DNA from: Terribacillus aidingensis
Lineage (GTDB): Bacteria; Bacillota; Bacilli; Bacillales; Amphibacillaceae
Direction of reading: 5' to 3'
DNA length: 64,000 nt
Assembly (NCBI RefSeq): GCF_040703035.1
Contig: NZ_CP159996.1
Coordinates: forward strand, 3,134,001 to 3,198,000
Positions 8,758 to 18,444 of the stretch are shown one piece after another. The notes beneath the pieces are model-generated. The model was given only the letters and a program-made list of their open reading frames with translations, ran no database searches and had not been told where the DNA came from. The translations under genes and the position numbers were made by a program. The first letter of the stretch is position 1. Each line of letters begins with the position of its first letter.

Positions 8758-10023
8758 CTAGTGAGAGGAAACATTTTGGCGCCATGCATGATCCAGGTCC
8801 TGCAGTGCATCCCACTTCGACATCTCTTCATTCACGTATTGTTTCAGGATTCGGCCAAAGGCATCCTTCATAAACGGCGAATAGGAGGACCAATTAAAGT
8901 TCCGTCGCTCCTGCTGATCATATTGTCTCCACGCATCTCCGCTCAAGCTGGTTTCAGGCGGCTGAACAGTGCGGAATGCAGAAATGAAGCGAAGGTGTTC
9001 TGTTTGATATGCATGCCCTTCTTCAGATTCTGCCATCCATTTCAGGAATCGCTTCGCCTCCCTTTTCTCAGCTGCCCCGGATTGCTTATTGACGACCCAA
9101 TAACTAGGCACACCAGTCACCAGCTGCGCATCCCCTCCGTCATCAAGTGGTATCGGAAACATTCCTGCATCCAGATCCGGCGCTTGTTTTGCCAATAGCG
9201 GCTCAACCCAATTCCCCTGAACAATCATAGCTGCCTCTCCTTTTTGGAAAGCTTCCATCTCAGCGTAATAATCTGCCGTTGCCGCATGCGGTTCTCCGTA
9301 AGCAAGTGTCAGATCCAGAAAACGCAGCATATTATGAAAGCTATCATTATCCGTAAAGCTTGCCTTACCTTCTGCCAGTTCCGACATAAACGCTTCGGGA
9401 TCAGATTGCTCTGCGAAAGCTAAACTTGTTAAATGATGCCCAAGCTTCCATTCCTCGTAATAGCCATTGGCAAAAGGTGTCACACCTGCCTTTTTGAGCT
9501 GAGACGCCGCTCTCTCAAGCTCTGTATACGTATCAGGAAGCTCGTTGATACCCGCTTTCTCAAATAACACCTTATTATAAATAATGCCGAATCCTTCAAT
9601 ATTCATCGGCATGCCATACACCTTTCCACCCTCAGTAATGGGATCGAGTGTACCATCCCTAGCATCCGATACCCACGATTCCCCGCTCAAGTCCTCCAAG
9701 TAGCGCATCCACTCTTTCGTAGCAGTATAGCCGACATTGGTGAAGATATCCGGACCTTCCCCTACTGCCATTTGTGTTTTCAAATCAGAGAAATCATCCG
9801 AAATACCACCCACCGTTTCTACCTGGATATGAACATGGGGATGCGTCTTTTCATACATGCTAACCATGTCCTCGAACTCGGAAGCAACCTCCACTTTTGG
9901 ATTACGAATTGTAAGGCTGACTGTTTCTTCTGCTTGCTTCTTCTCTTTTTCTGGTGGCATATTGCTGGCGGAAAGCAGCAGTAAAAGGATCGCAAAAAGT
10001 CCGTATAACAGTTTCTTTTTCAT
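8758..10023 (-). CDS. Extracellular sugar-binding protein without a lipobox, linked to a two-component system
   Basis: A 421-residue family 1 solute-binding protein (EVASEFEDMVSMYEKTHPHVHIQVE, GEGPDIF and a WVEPLL region). Residues 4-19 are hydrophobic, but no cysteine follows (LLLLSASNMP), so it is not a standard lipoprotein and is probably held by an uncleaved helix or released. No permease or ATPase gene is adjacent. It is the last gene of an operon with a YesM-type kinase and a YesN-type regulator, five bases after the regulator. The layout matches sensor accessory proteins such as LevQ/LevT of the streptococcal LevQRST four-component system; a fructan or sucrose ligand is inferred from sacB-levB next door. 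Confidence 0.8.
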   Translation of the reverse strand: MKKKLLYGLFAILLLLLSASNMPPEKEKKQAEETVSLTIRNPKVEVASEFEDMVSMYEKTHPHVHIQVETVGGISDDFSDLKTQMAVGEGPDIFTNVGYTATKEWMRYLEDLSGESWVSDARDGTLDPITEGGKVYGMPMNIEGFGIIYNKVLFEKAGINELPDTYTELERAASQLKKAGVTPFANGYYEEWKLGHHLTSLAFAEQSDPEAFMSELAEGKASFTDNDSFHNMLRFLDLTLAYGEPHAATADYYAEMEAFQKGEAAMIVQGNWVEPLLAKQAPDLDAGMFPIPLDDGGDAQLVTGVPSYWVVNKQSGAAEKREAKRFLKWMAESEEGHAYQTEHLRFISAFRTVQPPETSLSGDAWRQYDQQERRNFNWSSYSPFMKDAFGRILKQYVNEEMSKWDALQDLDHAWRQNVSSH

Positions 10024-10028
10024 AATAA

Positions 10029-11198
10029 TTATCTTTCCTCCCCCTGCTCATTATGCTCAGTTCTATAAGCAGTCGGGGTTAATCCTGTTTCCTTTTTGAA
10101 TAGCTTCGAGAAATAGACTTCATCTTGATAGCCAAGCAGCCTGGCTATGTCATACATCGTTTTGTCGGTTATCTCCAGCCATTGCTTCGCCTGCTTCATA
10201 CGGCAATCTGTCACATACCGGGATAATGTCATCCCGGTCTCTTGCTTGAATTTACGTGAAATATGCTCCTTTGACAGGAAGAAGAGCTTTGATAATCGCT
10301 CCAGGCTTACATCCTCCATGTAGTAGCTCTGTACATAAGCAACGATGTCTTGGCCGCGCTGTTCACTTTCCAGTTCTTCAAGTCTCCTAATGGTGCGATA
10401 ACGATGCTCCGCCAGCTCTACTGTAAGCTGCTCGAATACAGAAGAAATCTCTTCCAGAGAACGCAGCGTCTTTTGTACAAGCCGTACGGGTATATCCAAA
10501 TGCTGACGCAGCCAATTCTCTATCTGCAGCCACTGATCAGCTGCAGACATAACAACATACAAGTTATCCTCTTGCTGGAAACGGAATACATCACCAATTG
10601 CATATCGATGCAGTTCACTCGTCAGATCTTCCATTACTTGGTCCGGCTGATGCATATGATAAAAAGACAGCAACGTAAGATCGATTTTCTCTTCCTGCGG
10701 CAAAACATTTTGTAAGATGGAGAAATCCTTCAGCTCTCCCATACACAATGCCGAAACCTGCTGTTCCAAAATCAGCCTCCTCGCATCCCCGAGAACCTCT
10801 GCTTCGTTCTCCAGATACTGCTTATCAGCGATAATGGCTTGCGTCACGTTCTCCAGCACCTTAGTAAAAGCATCCGGATCGATTGGCTTCAGCAAATAAT
10901 CAAAGCTGTTGAATTGAATAGCTTTTCGCATGAACTGGTAGTCATCATAACCAGTTACAAGAATGCACTTACCTCGGTAGTCAGCAGCATGCAACTGCTC
11001 CATCAGTTCAATGCCGTTCATACGCGGCATCTTGATATCAGTGAAAATGATCTCCGGCTGCTCCGATTCAATAAGCTCAAGCGCCTCTTCCCCGTCACTT
11101 GCTTCCAAAAGAACAGTTATTCCATTCTGCTCCCACTCACCAAGCGCACGCAGCACCTCACGCCCATTTCTTTCATCATCCACGAGTAACGCCTTCAT
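10029..11198 (-). CDS. Response regulator with AraC-type DNA-binding domain (YesN-like)
   Basis: A 389-residue cytoplasmic transcription factor. The receiver domain has the acidic pair DD at residues 7-8, phospho-acceptor Asp54 (FTDIKMPRMNG) and Lys at the end of the SFDYLLKPID stretch. A variable middle of about 150 residues precedes the C-terminal AraC double helix-turn-helix (roughly 285-385, with MYDIARLLGYQDEVYFSKLFKKETG). The start at 11198 is set by GGGAGG and by the receiver's MKALLVDDE opening; the longer frame overlaps the kinase gene. One base separates it from the kinase stop. It probably activates the neighbouring sacB-levB transcript. Confidence 0.9.
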   Translation of the reverse strand: MKALLVDDERNGREVLRALGEWEQNGITVLLEASDGEEALELIESEQPEIIFTDIKMPRMNGIELMEQLHAADYRGKCILVTGYDDYQFMRKAIQFNSFDYLLKPIDPDAFTKVLENVTQAIIADKQYLENEAEVLGDARRLILEQQVSALCMGELKDFSILQNVLPQEEKIDLTLLSFYHMHQPDQVMEDLTSELHRYAIGDVFRFQQEDNLYVVMSAADQWLQIENWLRQHLDIPVRLVQKTLRSLEEISSVFEQLTVELAEHRYRTIRRLEELESEQRGQDIVAYVQSYYMEDVSLERLSKLFFLSKEHISRKFKQETGMTLSRYVTDCRMKQAKQWLEITDKTMYDIARLLGYQDEVYFSKLFKKETGLTPTAYRTEHNEQGEER

Positions 11199-11199
11199 G

Positions 11200-12921
11200 C
11201 TACTGACCTCCCTGCTCCTGTGCCGGAATACAAATCGTGACCTCAAACCCTTTTCCGTTCATATTATCAATTTGAAACGCTGCCTTATCGCCATGATGCA
11301 GCTGGATACGCTCCGCGATATTTTGCAGCCCTGTTCCGCCAGCAGCTCCCTTGCGCAGCAGACGAATCTCATCGGCGCTCACTGTTGCACCGTAGCTAGC
11401 TGCGCTGAATATCAGCAATCCGTCTCTTTCCGTTCCCTTTAGGATAAAGCTGCTTTTGTCTCGCATAGTTTCATAGCTATGCTTGAAGTAATTTTCTACA
11501 AGCGGCTGCAGCAGCATGCTTGGTATTCTGTATTCCTGCATATTCTTCTCTACTTGAATAGCAATCGGTAAATCTGCTCCAAAACGTTCTTTTTGCAATG
11601 TGATATAGGAGTCAATATAACCAAGCTCCTCCCGCACCGGTACGAGCTGATCGGCCTGCAATGCATATCGCATCATTTTGGATAAGGATACGAGCAACTT
11701 GTACACCTCCCGGTCATCAGACCGCAGCGCAACAGCTCCGATGGATTGCAATGCATTGAAGAGGAAATGCGGATTCACTTGTGATTTGAGCATTCTAAGC
11801 TGACTCTCTCTTGCCTCTAACTCAAGCCTATATTCACGTGCGATATGGGAATCGATTCGATTCAGCATCTCCTGCATATGCGCAGACAGGTGGCCAATTT
11901 CATCCTTACGGTCTGTTTTAAGCTGGACGTTCATCTGACCGCCTTCTATGGATCGTACCTTCTCACTTAATGTAATAATCGGTTTTGTAAACACACGGGA
12001 AACGACCAGAACCAGTATGGTCCCCAATAGGACAACGCCGATGCCTAATACGACATTCGTCCAGGCCGTCTCCCTCGCATCACGAAACAGCTCATCCTTT
12101 GATGTAACCTTGATCAGCTGCCAGTCAGCTAAAGGCTTGCCCAGCTCCTCCCGAAGGACGATATTTTCTCCCTCCGCAGCTAATTGAGACTCGTCCATAT
12201 TTGTGCCGATCTGTTGAGAATCTTTGCTGTAGACGATCTCTTCCTTTCCATTCACAAGCAACACCTGTGTCCCTGCTTCTCTTGTGATAGCCTCAAGCAG
12301 CCGCGAGAAAGATGATACTTCTATATCAGTCGTCAGGAATCCTAGAAATTCTCCGCTAAGTACGTCTGTTATCCTATGCTGGATCGGCAGCACGATTGTA
12401 TTGTCCGATTCCGGAACGATCGCTACTTTGTCTTCGTTCACGAGCACATGAGGAGTTTCCAGCATGTATGCTTCCTTCGACTCGTTCATCTCCCTGAAAG
12501 GTGAGTGCTCCAGATAATCCGGAGCAGGCTTTGGAGCACCGACATTTGATTGGTAAACCGTCAAAGACTGCTGATCTTGTTGAAAATAAAACCGCAGCTG
12601 CCGGATATCCGGTCGTGTCGCCGCATATGTCTCCACACTATTTTCAAAAGCTCGCACATGCTCTGTCGTTTCTGCCAGCATGCCATTCTCCAGTACCTGC
12701 TGGACCTCTGGCATATTGAACAAGCTGTAAGGCAGCCGGACCATCTCCTCTGCGTACTGTTCCAAATCTGCCCCGCTCTCATTTAATTCCTCTCGGCTCC
12801 TAGCCAAATCCCGCTCCTCGATACTCGATTTGCTATTCTCATAAATAAAAATCACAAAGAGAAAATAAGGCAGAATGATGAATAAGAGCAGCATGATGAA
12901 TAACCGAGTCCTAATGCTCAT
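11200..12921 (-). CDS. YesM-type sensor histidine kinase
   Basis: A 573-residue membrane kinase with helices at about 7-27 and 288-310 flanking a large extracellular (dCache-like) domain. A HAMP domain follows at about 311-363, then a His_kinase-family block with the phospho-acceptor motif NPHFLFN (383-389, His385) and a C-terminal ATPase domain with the N-box LLQPLVENYFKH and a GTGLQN motif. It is first gene of the operon with the AraC-type regulator and the sugar-binding protein. The ATG has GGAAGGAAGG upstream. The signal is presumably a sugar, perhaps delivered by the co-encoded binding protein. Confidence 0.92.
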   Translation of the reverse strand: MSIRTRLFIMLLLFIILPYFLFVIFIYENSKSSIEERDLARSREELNESGADLEQYAEEMVRLPYSLFNMPEVQQVLENGMLAETTEHVRAFENSVETYAATRPDIRQLRFYFQQDQQSLTVYQSNVGAPKPAPDYLEHSPFREMNESKEAYMLETPHVLVNEDKVAIVPESDNTIVLPIQHRITDVLSGEFLGFLTTDIEVSSFSRLLEAITREAGTQVLLVNGKEEIVYSKDSQQIGTNMDESQLAAEGENIVLREELGKPLADWQLIKVTSKDELFRDARETAWTNVVLGIGVVLLGTILVLVVSRVFTKPIITLSEKVRSIEGGQMNVQLKTDRKDEIGHLSAHMQEMLNRIDSHIAREYRLELEARESQLRMLKSQVNPHFLFNALQSIGAVALRSDDREVYKLLVSLSKMMRYALQADQLVPVREELGYIDSYITLQKERFGADLPIAIQVEKNMQEYRIPSMLLQPLVENYFKHSYETMRDKSSFILKGTERDGLLIFSAASYGATVSADEIRLLRKGAAGGTGLQNIAERIQLHHGDKAAFQIDNMNGKGFEVTICIPAQEQGGQ

Positions 12922-13186
12922 GAATGCCTTCCTTCCATACCGTCCGTTGAAATAGTCAAACTTACCCTATAACATGCCCAATCAGCCGTCAATCCAACTT
13001 AAGTTACAATCAAAGATCCCGATAAACAGCGAAACATCGTTTTCACTCCCGCATATATGCTTCCACAGCCTGGACATCCCGAAATGGAAACCTTATCAAA
13101 CATTTAATGTTAAAACACTGGATAAAAGGGAACAGTGAACATGGAGCATTTTTTCAGCTAAAAAACGAATTAAAGGAGTGGCAGAT

Positions 13187-14080
13187 ATGAACGACAAGCA
13201 ATTTGATATCATTAAAAACGGCAAAGGCTTCATCGCAGCATTGGATCAAAGCGGCGGCAGCACACCGAAAGCATTGGCAGAGTACGGCGTATCCGAAGAT
13301 GCTTATTCAAACGAAGACGAGATGTTCAAGCTCGTCCACGACATGCGCACACGTATCATCACTTCCCCTGCATTCAACAAAGACAAGATTCTAGGAGCTA
13401 TCCTATTCGAACAGACGATGGATCGGGAAATCGAAGGCAAGTACACAGCTGATTACCTTTGGGAAGAAAAAGGGATTGTTCCATTCCTGAAAGTCGATAA
13501 AGGTTTGGCAGAGGAAAAAGACGGCGTTCAGCTGATGAAACCGATCGATAACCTGAACGAAACACTCGGCCGCGCATCCGAACGACATATTTTCGGAACA
13601 AAAATGCGTTCGGTCATCAAAGAGCCTAACGTCAGCGGCATCAAAGCGGTCGTCGACCAGCAATTTGAAATCGGAAAAAGCATCATCGCAGCTGGGCTCG
13701 TCCCGATAATTGAACCAGAAGTGAATATCCATAGTGAAGATAAAGAAAAGTGCGAAGAGATTCTTCGCGATGAAATCTTCCGCCATCTGAATGATCTATC
13801 GGAAGAAGAAAACGTCATGCTCAAGCTCTCCATCCCGACGAAAGCGAACCTATACAAAGAGCTGACCGAGCACCCGCGCGTCGTCCGCGTTGTTGTTCTA
13901 TCCGGCGGTTATTCCCGTGACGAAGCAAATGAAAAACTGAAGGAAAATGAAGACTTGATAGCCAGCTTCTCCCGCGCATTGGCAGCAGATTTAAACGCAA
14001 ATCAGTCTGAGGAAGATTTCAATGGAGCATTGAAGGATGCCGTGGATACGATTTATGATGCGTCTGTAAATAAGAAATGA
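13187..14080 (+). CDS. fda: Fructose-bisphosphate aldolase, class I
   Basis: A 297-residue Schiff-base aldolase of the short bacterial class I type found in staphylococci (FdaA, similar length). It cleaves fructose-1,6-bisphosphate into triose phosphates without a metal. Motifs include [13 protein letters not shown] at the N-terminus, PIIEPEVNI and the presumed Schiff-base lysine (about Lys213) in [13 protein letters not shown]. The ATG at 13187 is set by AGGAG eight bases upstream; an in-frame GTG nine bases earlier overlaps that site. Bacillaceae usually rely on a class II enzyme, so this one may be an extra isozyme for growth on fructose or fructan from the divergent cluster. Confidence 0.92.
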   Translation: MNDKQFDIIKNGKGFIAALDQSGGSTPKALAEYGVSEDAYSNEDEMFKLVHDMRTRIITSPAFNKDKILGAILFEQTMDREIEGKYTADYLWEEKGIVPFLKVDKGLAEEKDGVQLMKPIDNLNETLGRASERHIFGTKMRSVIKEPNVSGIKAVVDQQFEIGKSIIAAGLVPIIEPEVNIHSEDKEKCEEILRDEIFRHLNDLSEEENVMLKLSIPTKANLYKELTEHPRVVRVVVLSGGYSRDEANEKLKENEDLIASFSRALAADLNANQSEEDFNGALKDAVDTIYDASVNKK

Positions 14081-14084
14081 TGAA

Positions 14085-14118
14085 AAGCCGGAGAGCTGAC
14101 GCTTTCCGGCTTGCTTTA
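14085..14118 (+). terminator. Terminator after fda
   Basis: The stem AAGCCGGA/TCCGGCTT (14085-14092, 14105-14112) is followed by a T-rich tail. Confidence 0.8.
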
Positions 14119-14160
14119 CTTTACCCAAACTAAACTATCATACTTGCCCATTACAAGCAT

Positions 14161-14601
14161 TTATATTAACGATTGCACGAGAGCTATCGCCCAATGAAGA
14201 CACAAGAAAATCAGGAATAAGCTTAACCCTCCTATAAATAAAATTAGTAAGCCCATCTGGTAAGAATTAGGGTTTTTATCAGCAAAATCCTTCTTGATTA
14301 GAGATCTAATTAATTTGAATAAAAACCAAATCAATACACAACTAACCGCTAGTACTAACAGAATGTACACAATATCTGTAATTAAATAAATTGCATCCAA
14401 AATAGCAGAATTCCAATTATAATAGGAAAACAGGTCATACCCGAATAGATCCAGTATTACTAAAACTGCTATAAGCGGCACCATTATGTATGCAGTTCTG
14501 CGTTCTTTTCTTCTGCGCTCTTCCTTATATCTTCGTATACTCTCTTTCTGTTCCTTAGATGGGCCTGGCCTATTTTTCTTTCTTTTTTTGTTTCTTGCCA
14601 T
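14161..14601 (-). CDS. Small membrane protein with a basic N-terminus, unknown function
   Basis: A 146-residue protein. About 35 highly basic residues (MARNKKRKKNRPGPSK) precede three or four hydrophobic helices (near residues 38-60, 68-105 and 115-146). The ATG at 14601 is preceded by GGAGGG at good spacing; a longer start eight codons upstream lacks one. The basic tail suggests the N-terminus stays in the cytoplasm. The gene is alone, with no operon partner. I do not recognise the family. Confidence 0.6.
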   Translation of the reverse strand: MARNKKRKKNRPGPSKEQKESIRRYKEERRRKERRTAYIMVPLIAVLVILDLFGYDLFSYYNWNSAILDAIYLITDIVYILLVLAVSCVLIWFLFKLIRSLIKKDFADKNPNSYQMGLLILFIGGLSLFLIFLCLHWAIALVQSLI

Positions 14602-14728
14602 TATAAACCCTCCATTAATAGGCATTATATATGCAAAAAAATACCATATTACAATATAAATATATCAGGAACAAAAACCGAGATAGAATACGTCCTTTTT
14701 CACATTCCAAATACAGTTTTGAGAGCTT

Positions 14729-15220
14729 TTATTTAAAATACAAATCTTCTAATCTTTCTTGATCTAGGTTATTTGATAAATCGATAAAAAAGTTTTGTTG
14801 CCACTTTTGCGTTTGTGCAGCTGTGTTATTTAAATCTCTTTCCCAAGAAGGGTATACTCGTATTGCCATTTTCCCTTTGATAGTTTCATTACTCAAAATT
14901 CCTTTTTCTAATAGTTTAGATTTCGGGAATATAAACTGACCCCTCAAATCGTTATCTATTATCGAAATTATAACTTTATCGGGACTTTCCGAAAAACTAT
15001 AAGGTTGATTCTTATTATTTTCATCTTTTTCCCAAAACACTACAAAGTAGCCTCTTTTTTTAGGTGTTGCTTTGGCTAAACGGCTTCGATATGTTTTGTT
15101 CTCAATTTCAATCAACAAGCCTTCGTAGTCTTTATTATGATCTTCTGTAATCACTTTAGTAATTGTAGATTGATTAAAATTGGAAACGATATCTTCTATT
15201 AGCATCTTTGATTTTAGCAA
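14729..15220 (-). CDS. MepB family protein
   Basis: A 163-residue cytoplasmic protein similar to staphylococcal MepB (third gene of mepRAB). The YEGLLIEIENKTYRSRLAK and PKKRGYFVVFWEKD stretches are the family core, and KMAIRVYPSW is near the C-terminus. Translation probably begins at TTG 15220, with GAGGTGAAA upstream. No mepR or mepA gene lies nearby, so it stands alone. MepB proteins have no established biochemical role. Confidence 0.8.
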   Translation of the reverse strand: MLKSKMLIEDIVSNFNQSTITKVITEDHNKDYEGLLIEIENKTYRSRLAKATPKKRGYFVVFWEKDENNKNQPYSFSESPDKVIISIIDNDLRGQFIFPKSKLLEKGILSNETIKGKMAIRVYPSWERDLNNTAAQTQKWQQNFFIDLSNNLDQERLEDLYFK

Positions 15221-15314
15221 TTTAATTTCACCTCATTATATGTATACTTTTCAAGATAATTTATACAGACTCTAAACCTGGTGTAAATCAATGCTCCATA
15301 GTTCACCTGCCTGC

Positions 15315-15353
15315 AAAAAAGCCAGAGACGATATAGAATCTCTGGCTTTTTTT
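15315..15353. terminator. Bidirectional terminator
   Basis: A stem of GCCAGAGA/TCTCTGGC is flanked by A and T runs, so it can act on both strands. It ends the BI-1 family gene on the minus strand. Confidence 0.85.
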
Positions 15354-15358
15354 CTAAT

Positions 15359-16003
15359 TTAATCCTTCGACATAATGCCGAGGAATCGCAATATATTCAT
15401 AAACAAGTTGATAAAGTCCAAATACAGATTCAATGCCATTAGCGGAATCATCTCTTCTGTAACATGGTCTCTCGCCATTTGATTAAAATCATACAAGATG
15501 TAAAGAGAAAAGACGACAGAACCAATGCCTGAGAAAGCCAATAACGTGGTATCACTATACGGAACAAAAATTCCGATCAAACCTGTAACGATCAACGCAA
15601 TCAAGGCTACAAATAAGAATCCGCCAAGGAAAGAGAAATCTCTTTTCGATTTAACTCCTACCAGCGCCATTACTCCGAAGATAACAAACGTCGTCGTGAA
15701 GGCATACAGGACGATGTTGGCTCCGCCAATGGAAGCATAATAAGCTACTGCCGGATACGTCGTGATACCCGAAATTACAGCAAAGATATAAATGAACGTA
15801 TAGCTGACAGCCTTCTTCCTTCTAAGCCAGAAGGCAGCAATCAGCATACCTAATTCCACTACGATTAACGGCAGAATAAGCACAGGCGGCACAAAATGAC
15901 CAGCATAGATTCCGATAGTCGCTAATAATAGCGTCATGAGGAATGTCTGCAGTACCTTCTGCATGATTGTTTTTTGATTTGATAGTGCGTATTCCAAGTT
16001 CAT
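15359..16003 (-). CDS. Bax inhibitor-1 (YetJ/YccA) family membrane protein
   Basis: A 214-residue protein with seven hydrophobic helices and the family's C-terminal segment (LYDFNQMARDHVTEEMIPLMALNLYLDFINLF, where the two acidic residues that form the pH-sensing pair sit). B. subtilis YetJ of this family is a pH-sensitive calcium leak channel. I start at ATG 16003 (GGAGAG close upstream), since the family begins with a short tail like MNLEYALSNQ; a longer in-frame start at 16072 would add 23 residues with no ribosome site. It is monocistronic. Confidence 0.85.
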   Translation of the reverse strand: MNLEYALSNQKTIMQKVLQTFLMTLLLATIGIYAGHFVPPVLILPLIVVELGMLIAAFWLRRKKAVSYTFIYIFAVISGITTYPAVAYYASIGGANIVLYAFTTTFVIFGVMALVGVKSKRDFSFLGGFLFVALIALIVTGLIGIFVPYSDTTLLAFSGIGSVVFSLYILYDFNQMARDHVTEEMIPLMALNLYLDFINLFMNILRFLGIMSKD

Positions 16004-16225
16004 CTCTCCAGTTTCTAAAGATATTGTTAAGTTATATACGCAACACTTTAGCAAATGTTTCATTTTCTTCACAATTTTTGTAGAATCATGCGCTAGAGAA
16101 ATGCATTTAAACTGACTTGGCCCTCTTAAAGAAATAGCAATTGTCTTGGAGCCTACAATTTTAGAACAAATGAAAACCCTGATTAAGAAAATCTCTAATC
16201 AAGGTTAATTGGATAGTTAAATTAA

Positions 16226-16690
16226 TTAGGCGCTCTCGGCCCGAACTTTCTCAAGCCAATTTTTGGCAACTGACCCTGCAGTATTGTTAGGATCATTTGT
16301 ATGGATAAGGTCATATTTATAATTTGCAACAATCTTATTGGCCTGTACATCGTAAATAATCTTAATTTCCGTTGGCATTTCGCGATCGTATTTCTTACAT
16401 AATTTAATCATTTCTTTAATATCATCGTTTATGATTCTAACAACCGCTTTTTGTCGCTCAACTGACGTATCATATAAGAATTTTTCTTCTCCATCACTTA
16501 GCACATCATTTAGTTTGTGTCTTTCTAGAATATGCCCGTTGATATCATAAAAAAAGTCGTTAGAAATAAATCCTTCCTCGTGTGAGCAATATATATATAT
16601 TTTATTCGCTCTTTCAGAAACATACTCTAAACATATAGAAACCATATCTGCTTGCAAATCACTAAAGAAATCCTCAAATACTTTACTCAA
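16226..16690 (-). CDS. YezG/DUF600 family immunity protein, EsaG-like
   Basis: A 154-residue cytoplasmic protein of the YezG/EsaG (DUF600) family. In S. aureus EsaG neutralises the nuclease EsaD by binding its C-terminal domain before export. It lies directly after the EsaD-like toxin gene, as esaG follows esaD. I favour TTG 16690 as start because GGGGTGA sits five bases upstream; the GTG at 16699 overlaps that ribosome site. The mid-protein YDINGHILERHKLND and the C-terminal EIKIIYDVQANKIVANYKYD resemble the family. Single-copy here, whereas S. aureus often has many esaG paralogues. Confidence 0.88.
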   Translation of the reverse strand: MSKVFEDFFSDLQADMVSICLEYVSERANKIYIYCSHEEGFISNDFFYDINGHILERHKLNDVLSDGEEKFLYDTSVERQKAVVRIINDDIKEMIKLCKKYDREMPTEIKIIYDVQANKIVANYKYDLIHTNDPNNTAGSVAKNWLEKVRAESA

Positions 16691-16701
16691 TTCGCTCACC
16701 C

Positions 16702-18441
16702 CTAATTTAGTATACTTATTTCCTCGTACTTGCCGTCTACCTCATACTGTACGATAAATTCCGATGGCCGTGTATTCTTTCCATCGTATTTAATCTCAAC
16801 ATCTACTTTCACGGGTTTAGGAGGAATTTCTTTTAAAGCAGCTGCCCACTCATCCTCAAGCTTTTTATACTGCTTTAAGTTAACATCAGATAACTGCGAC
16901 ACCAAATTATCAATCTTAGGTGAACCCCCGAACCTATCACCAGCTAAATGACCTGCATGATCCTGTCCCTTTACTTTACCTAGTGTATTCTTACTGTGAG
17001 GTAATCTCTCTTCTCTTGTTGTTAATTGTAATTTTTCCGCCTCGAATTTTGTAATCCTTCCTGAAGCATCTGTTTCATAAAAATAATCGTACTCGCCCGT
17101 TTGATATCTAATATTTGGCTTCAGCCTGTTTCTTCTTCCGTTCGTAAACTGTTGCCCTTTTTCTACAACTGTTTTTACATCACTTGCACCGGAATCCCCT
17201 GCACCTGTGAGCCTAGAAGGCCCAAGTCGGTTCGCTACTTTTGCTGCACCCTTCTCAAGCTTATTAAAATTACCAGGAGATGCAAGTATTAAACCATTAT
17301 CTGTTACAGCGCCAACTTGAGGAAACATATTTAATACCCTAGTAATACCCGCATCTCCCATTCGCGCAACTCTAACAGCTTCTTCTCCTAGCTTATTTTT
17401 TAGAATGTTTGTAGTATTAGTAACTGTGTGAGTAGCGCTCCTTAATCTTGCCGCAGTCTGCTGACCTGCTGTCTCTACTAATCTCACTACCTTTGACGTT
17501 TGATTAGTAATGTTGTCGGCGAGAGAGGAACTAAGTTTTGTCTTATTTAACAAGCTCCCTATATCTACCACCTTGCTTGTCGTACGCGCTGTTCCAGCAA
17601 AGCTCGTCACAGCCTTTCCAACAGGCAGAACATCAAGCGGTGCAAGCAAACCCCTCGTCCATCGTTCCGATGTATCCAGCTCCCGGCCTGAAGCCCAGTC
17701 CTGACCAGAAATAGCACTTCCCATTTCAACTGTCGCATAAGCCGCTCCTAGTACAGCACCAGCTGGCGGACACACAACAGTTACGCCGACGATGACGACG
17801 AGGGCTGCTATATTCACCCAAAATTCTTTTGTAAACTGCCCGTCCTCAATGGACTCATATTCAAAGGCTCGCGTGTTGACGGCAGCAGTGCGATAATCTT
17901 CGTAACTGATGTCTTCATCCGGGTTCTGTACTTTCCATTCCTCAAAAGAAGCCTTGATTTGATCGGCATAATAGTTGTCTCCGCTCAGTATATCATCGAT
18001 GGTGATTTCTGTTTTCTCTGTTTCGTATTCTTGATAGGTACCATAATAAGAGATAGGTATTGTCTCCGTTGCACCAATATGGTTCGAGGTCGTGTAGTTG
18101 GAGATGGAAGAATCTCGCACTTTCTGGACAAAGGCATCAATATCTTCATAGAAGGGCTGATCGATTGTATCTTCTACTATATCGCCGACACTTCCACTGT
18201 AATCCTCCAGGACTTTAAAGTCCTCGAACAATCGCTGGTATTTATCTTTATCGCTTGTATAAGAGAACGAGACAACTCCGTCGGAATCATACTTCGCTAC
18301 CTTTTCGCTTGCTTCGTCCAAGTTGTCTGTGATGTCTTTCATCGTATCGATCATGCCTTTGCCCCAGACACCCAGACCGATCAAGTTACGAAGACTATCT
18401 TTCGTCTTATCCCATTGGCTGCTTCGGTATTTTACATCCAC
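16702..18441 (-). CDS. Type VII secreted nuclease toxin, EsaD/YeeF-like
   Basis: A 579-residue protein with the EsaD layout and no LXG domain. The helical N-terminus contains a DSDGVVSFSYTSDKD stretch and a TIDQPFYEDIDAF segment. A hydrophobic Gly/Ala-rich stretch at about 207-240 lies in the pre-toxin region, followed by a long linker. The C-terminal DNA/RNA non-specific endonuclease domain (about 435-579) carries GQDHAGHLAGDRFGG, with likely catalytic His498, and NLVSQ. EsaD is a DNase exported by the S. aureus Ess system. Five small genes upstream and the immunity gene downstream match the esx-esa order. GGAGGTG precedes the ATG. Confidence 0.92.
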   Translation of the reverse strand: MDVKYRSSQWDKTKDSLRNLIGLGVWGKGMIDTMKDITDNLDEASEKVAKYDSDGVVSFSYTSDKDKYQRLFEDFKVLEDYSGSVGDIVEDTIDQPFYEDIDAFVQKVRDSSISNYTTSNHIGATETIPISYYGTYQEYETEKTEITIDDILSGDNYYADQIKASFEEWKVQNPDEDISYEDYRTAAVNTRAFEYESIEDGQFTKEFWVNIAALVVIVGVTVVCPPAGAVLGAAYATVEMGSAISGQDWASGRELDTSERWTRGLLAPLDVLPVGKAVTSFAGTARTTSKVVDIGSLLNKTKLSSSLADNITNQTSKVVRLVETAGQQTAARLRSATHTVTNTTNILKNKLGEEAVRVARMGDAGITRVLNMFPQVGAVTDNGLILASPGNFNKLEKGAAKVANRLGPSRLTGAGDSGASDVKTVVEKGQQFTNGRRNRLKPNIRYQTGEYDYFYETDASGRITKFEAEKLQLTTREERLPHSKNTLGKVKGQDHAGHLAGDRFGGSPKIDNLVSQLSDVNLKQYKKLEDEWAAALKEIPPKPVKVDVEIKYDGKNTRPSEFIVQYEVDGKYEEISILN

Positions 18442-18444
18442 GTT

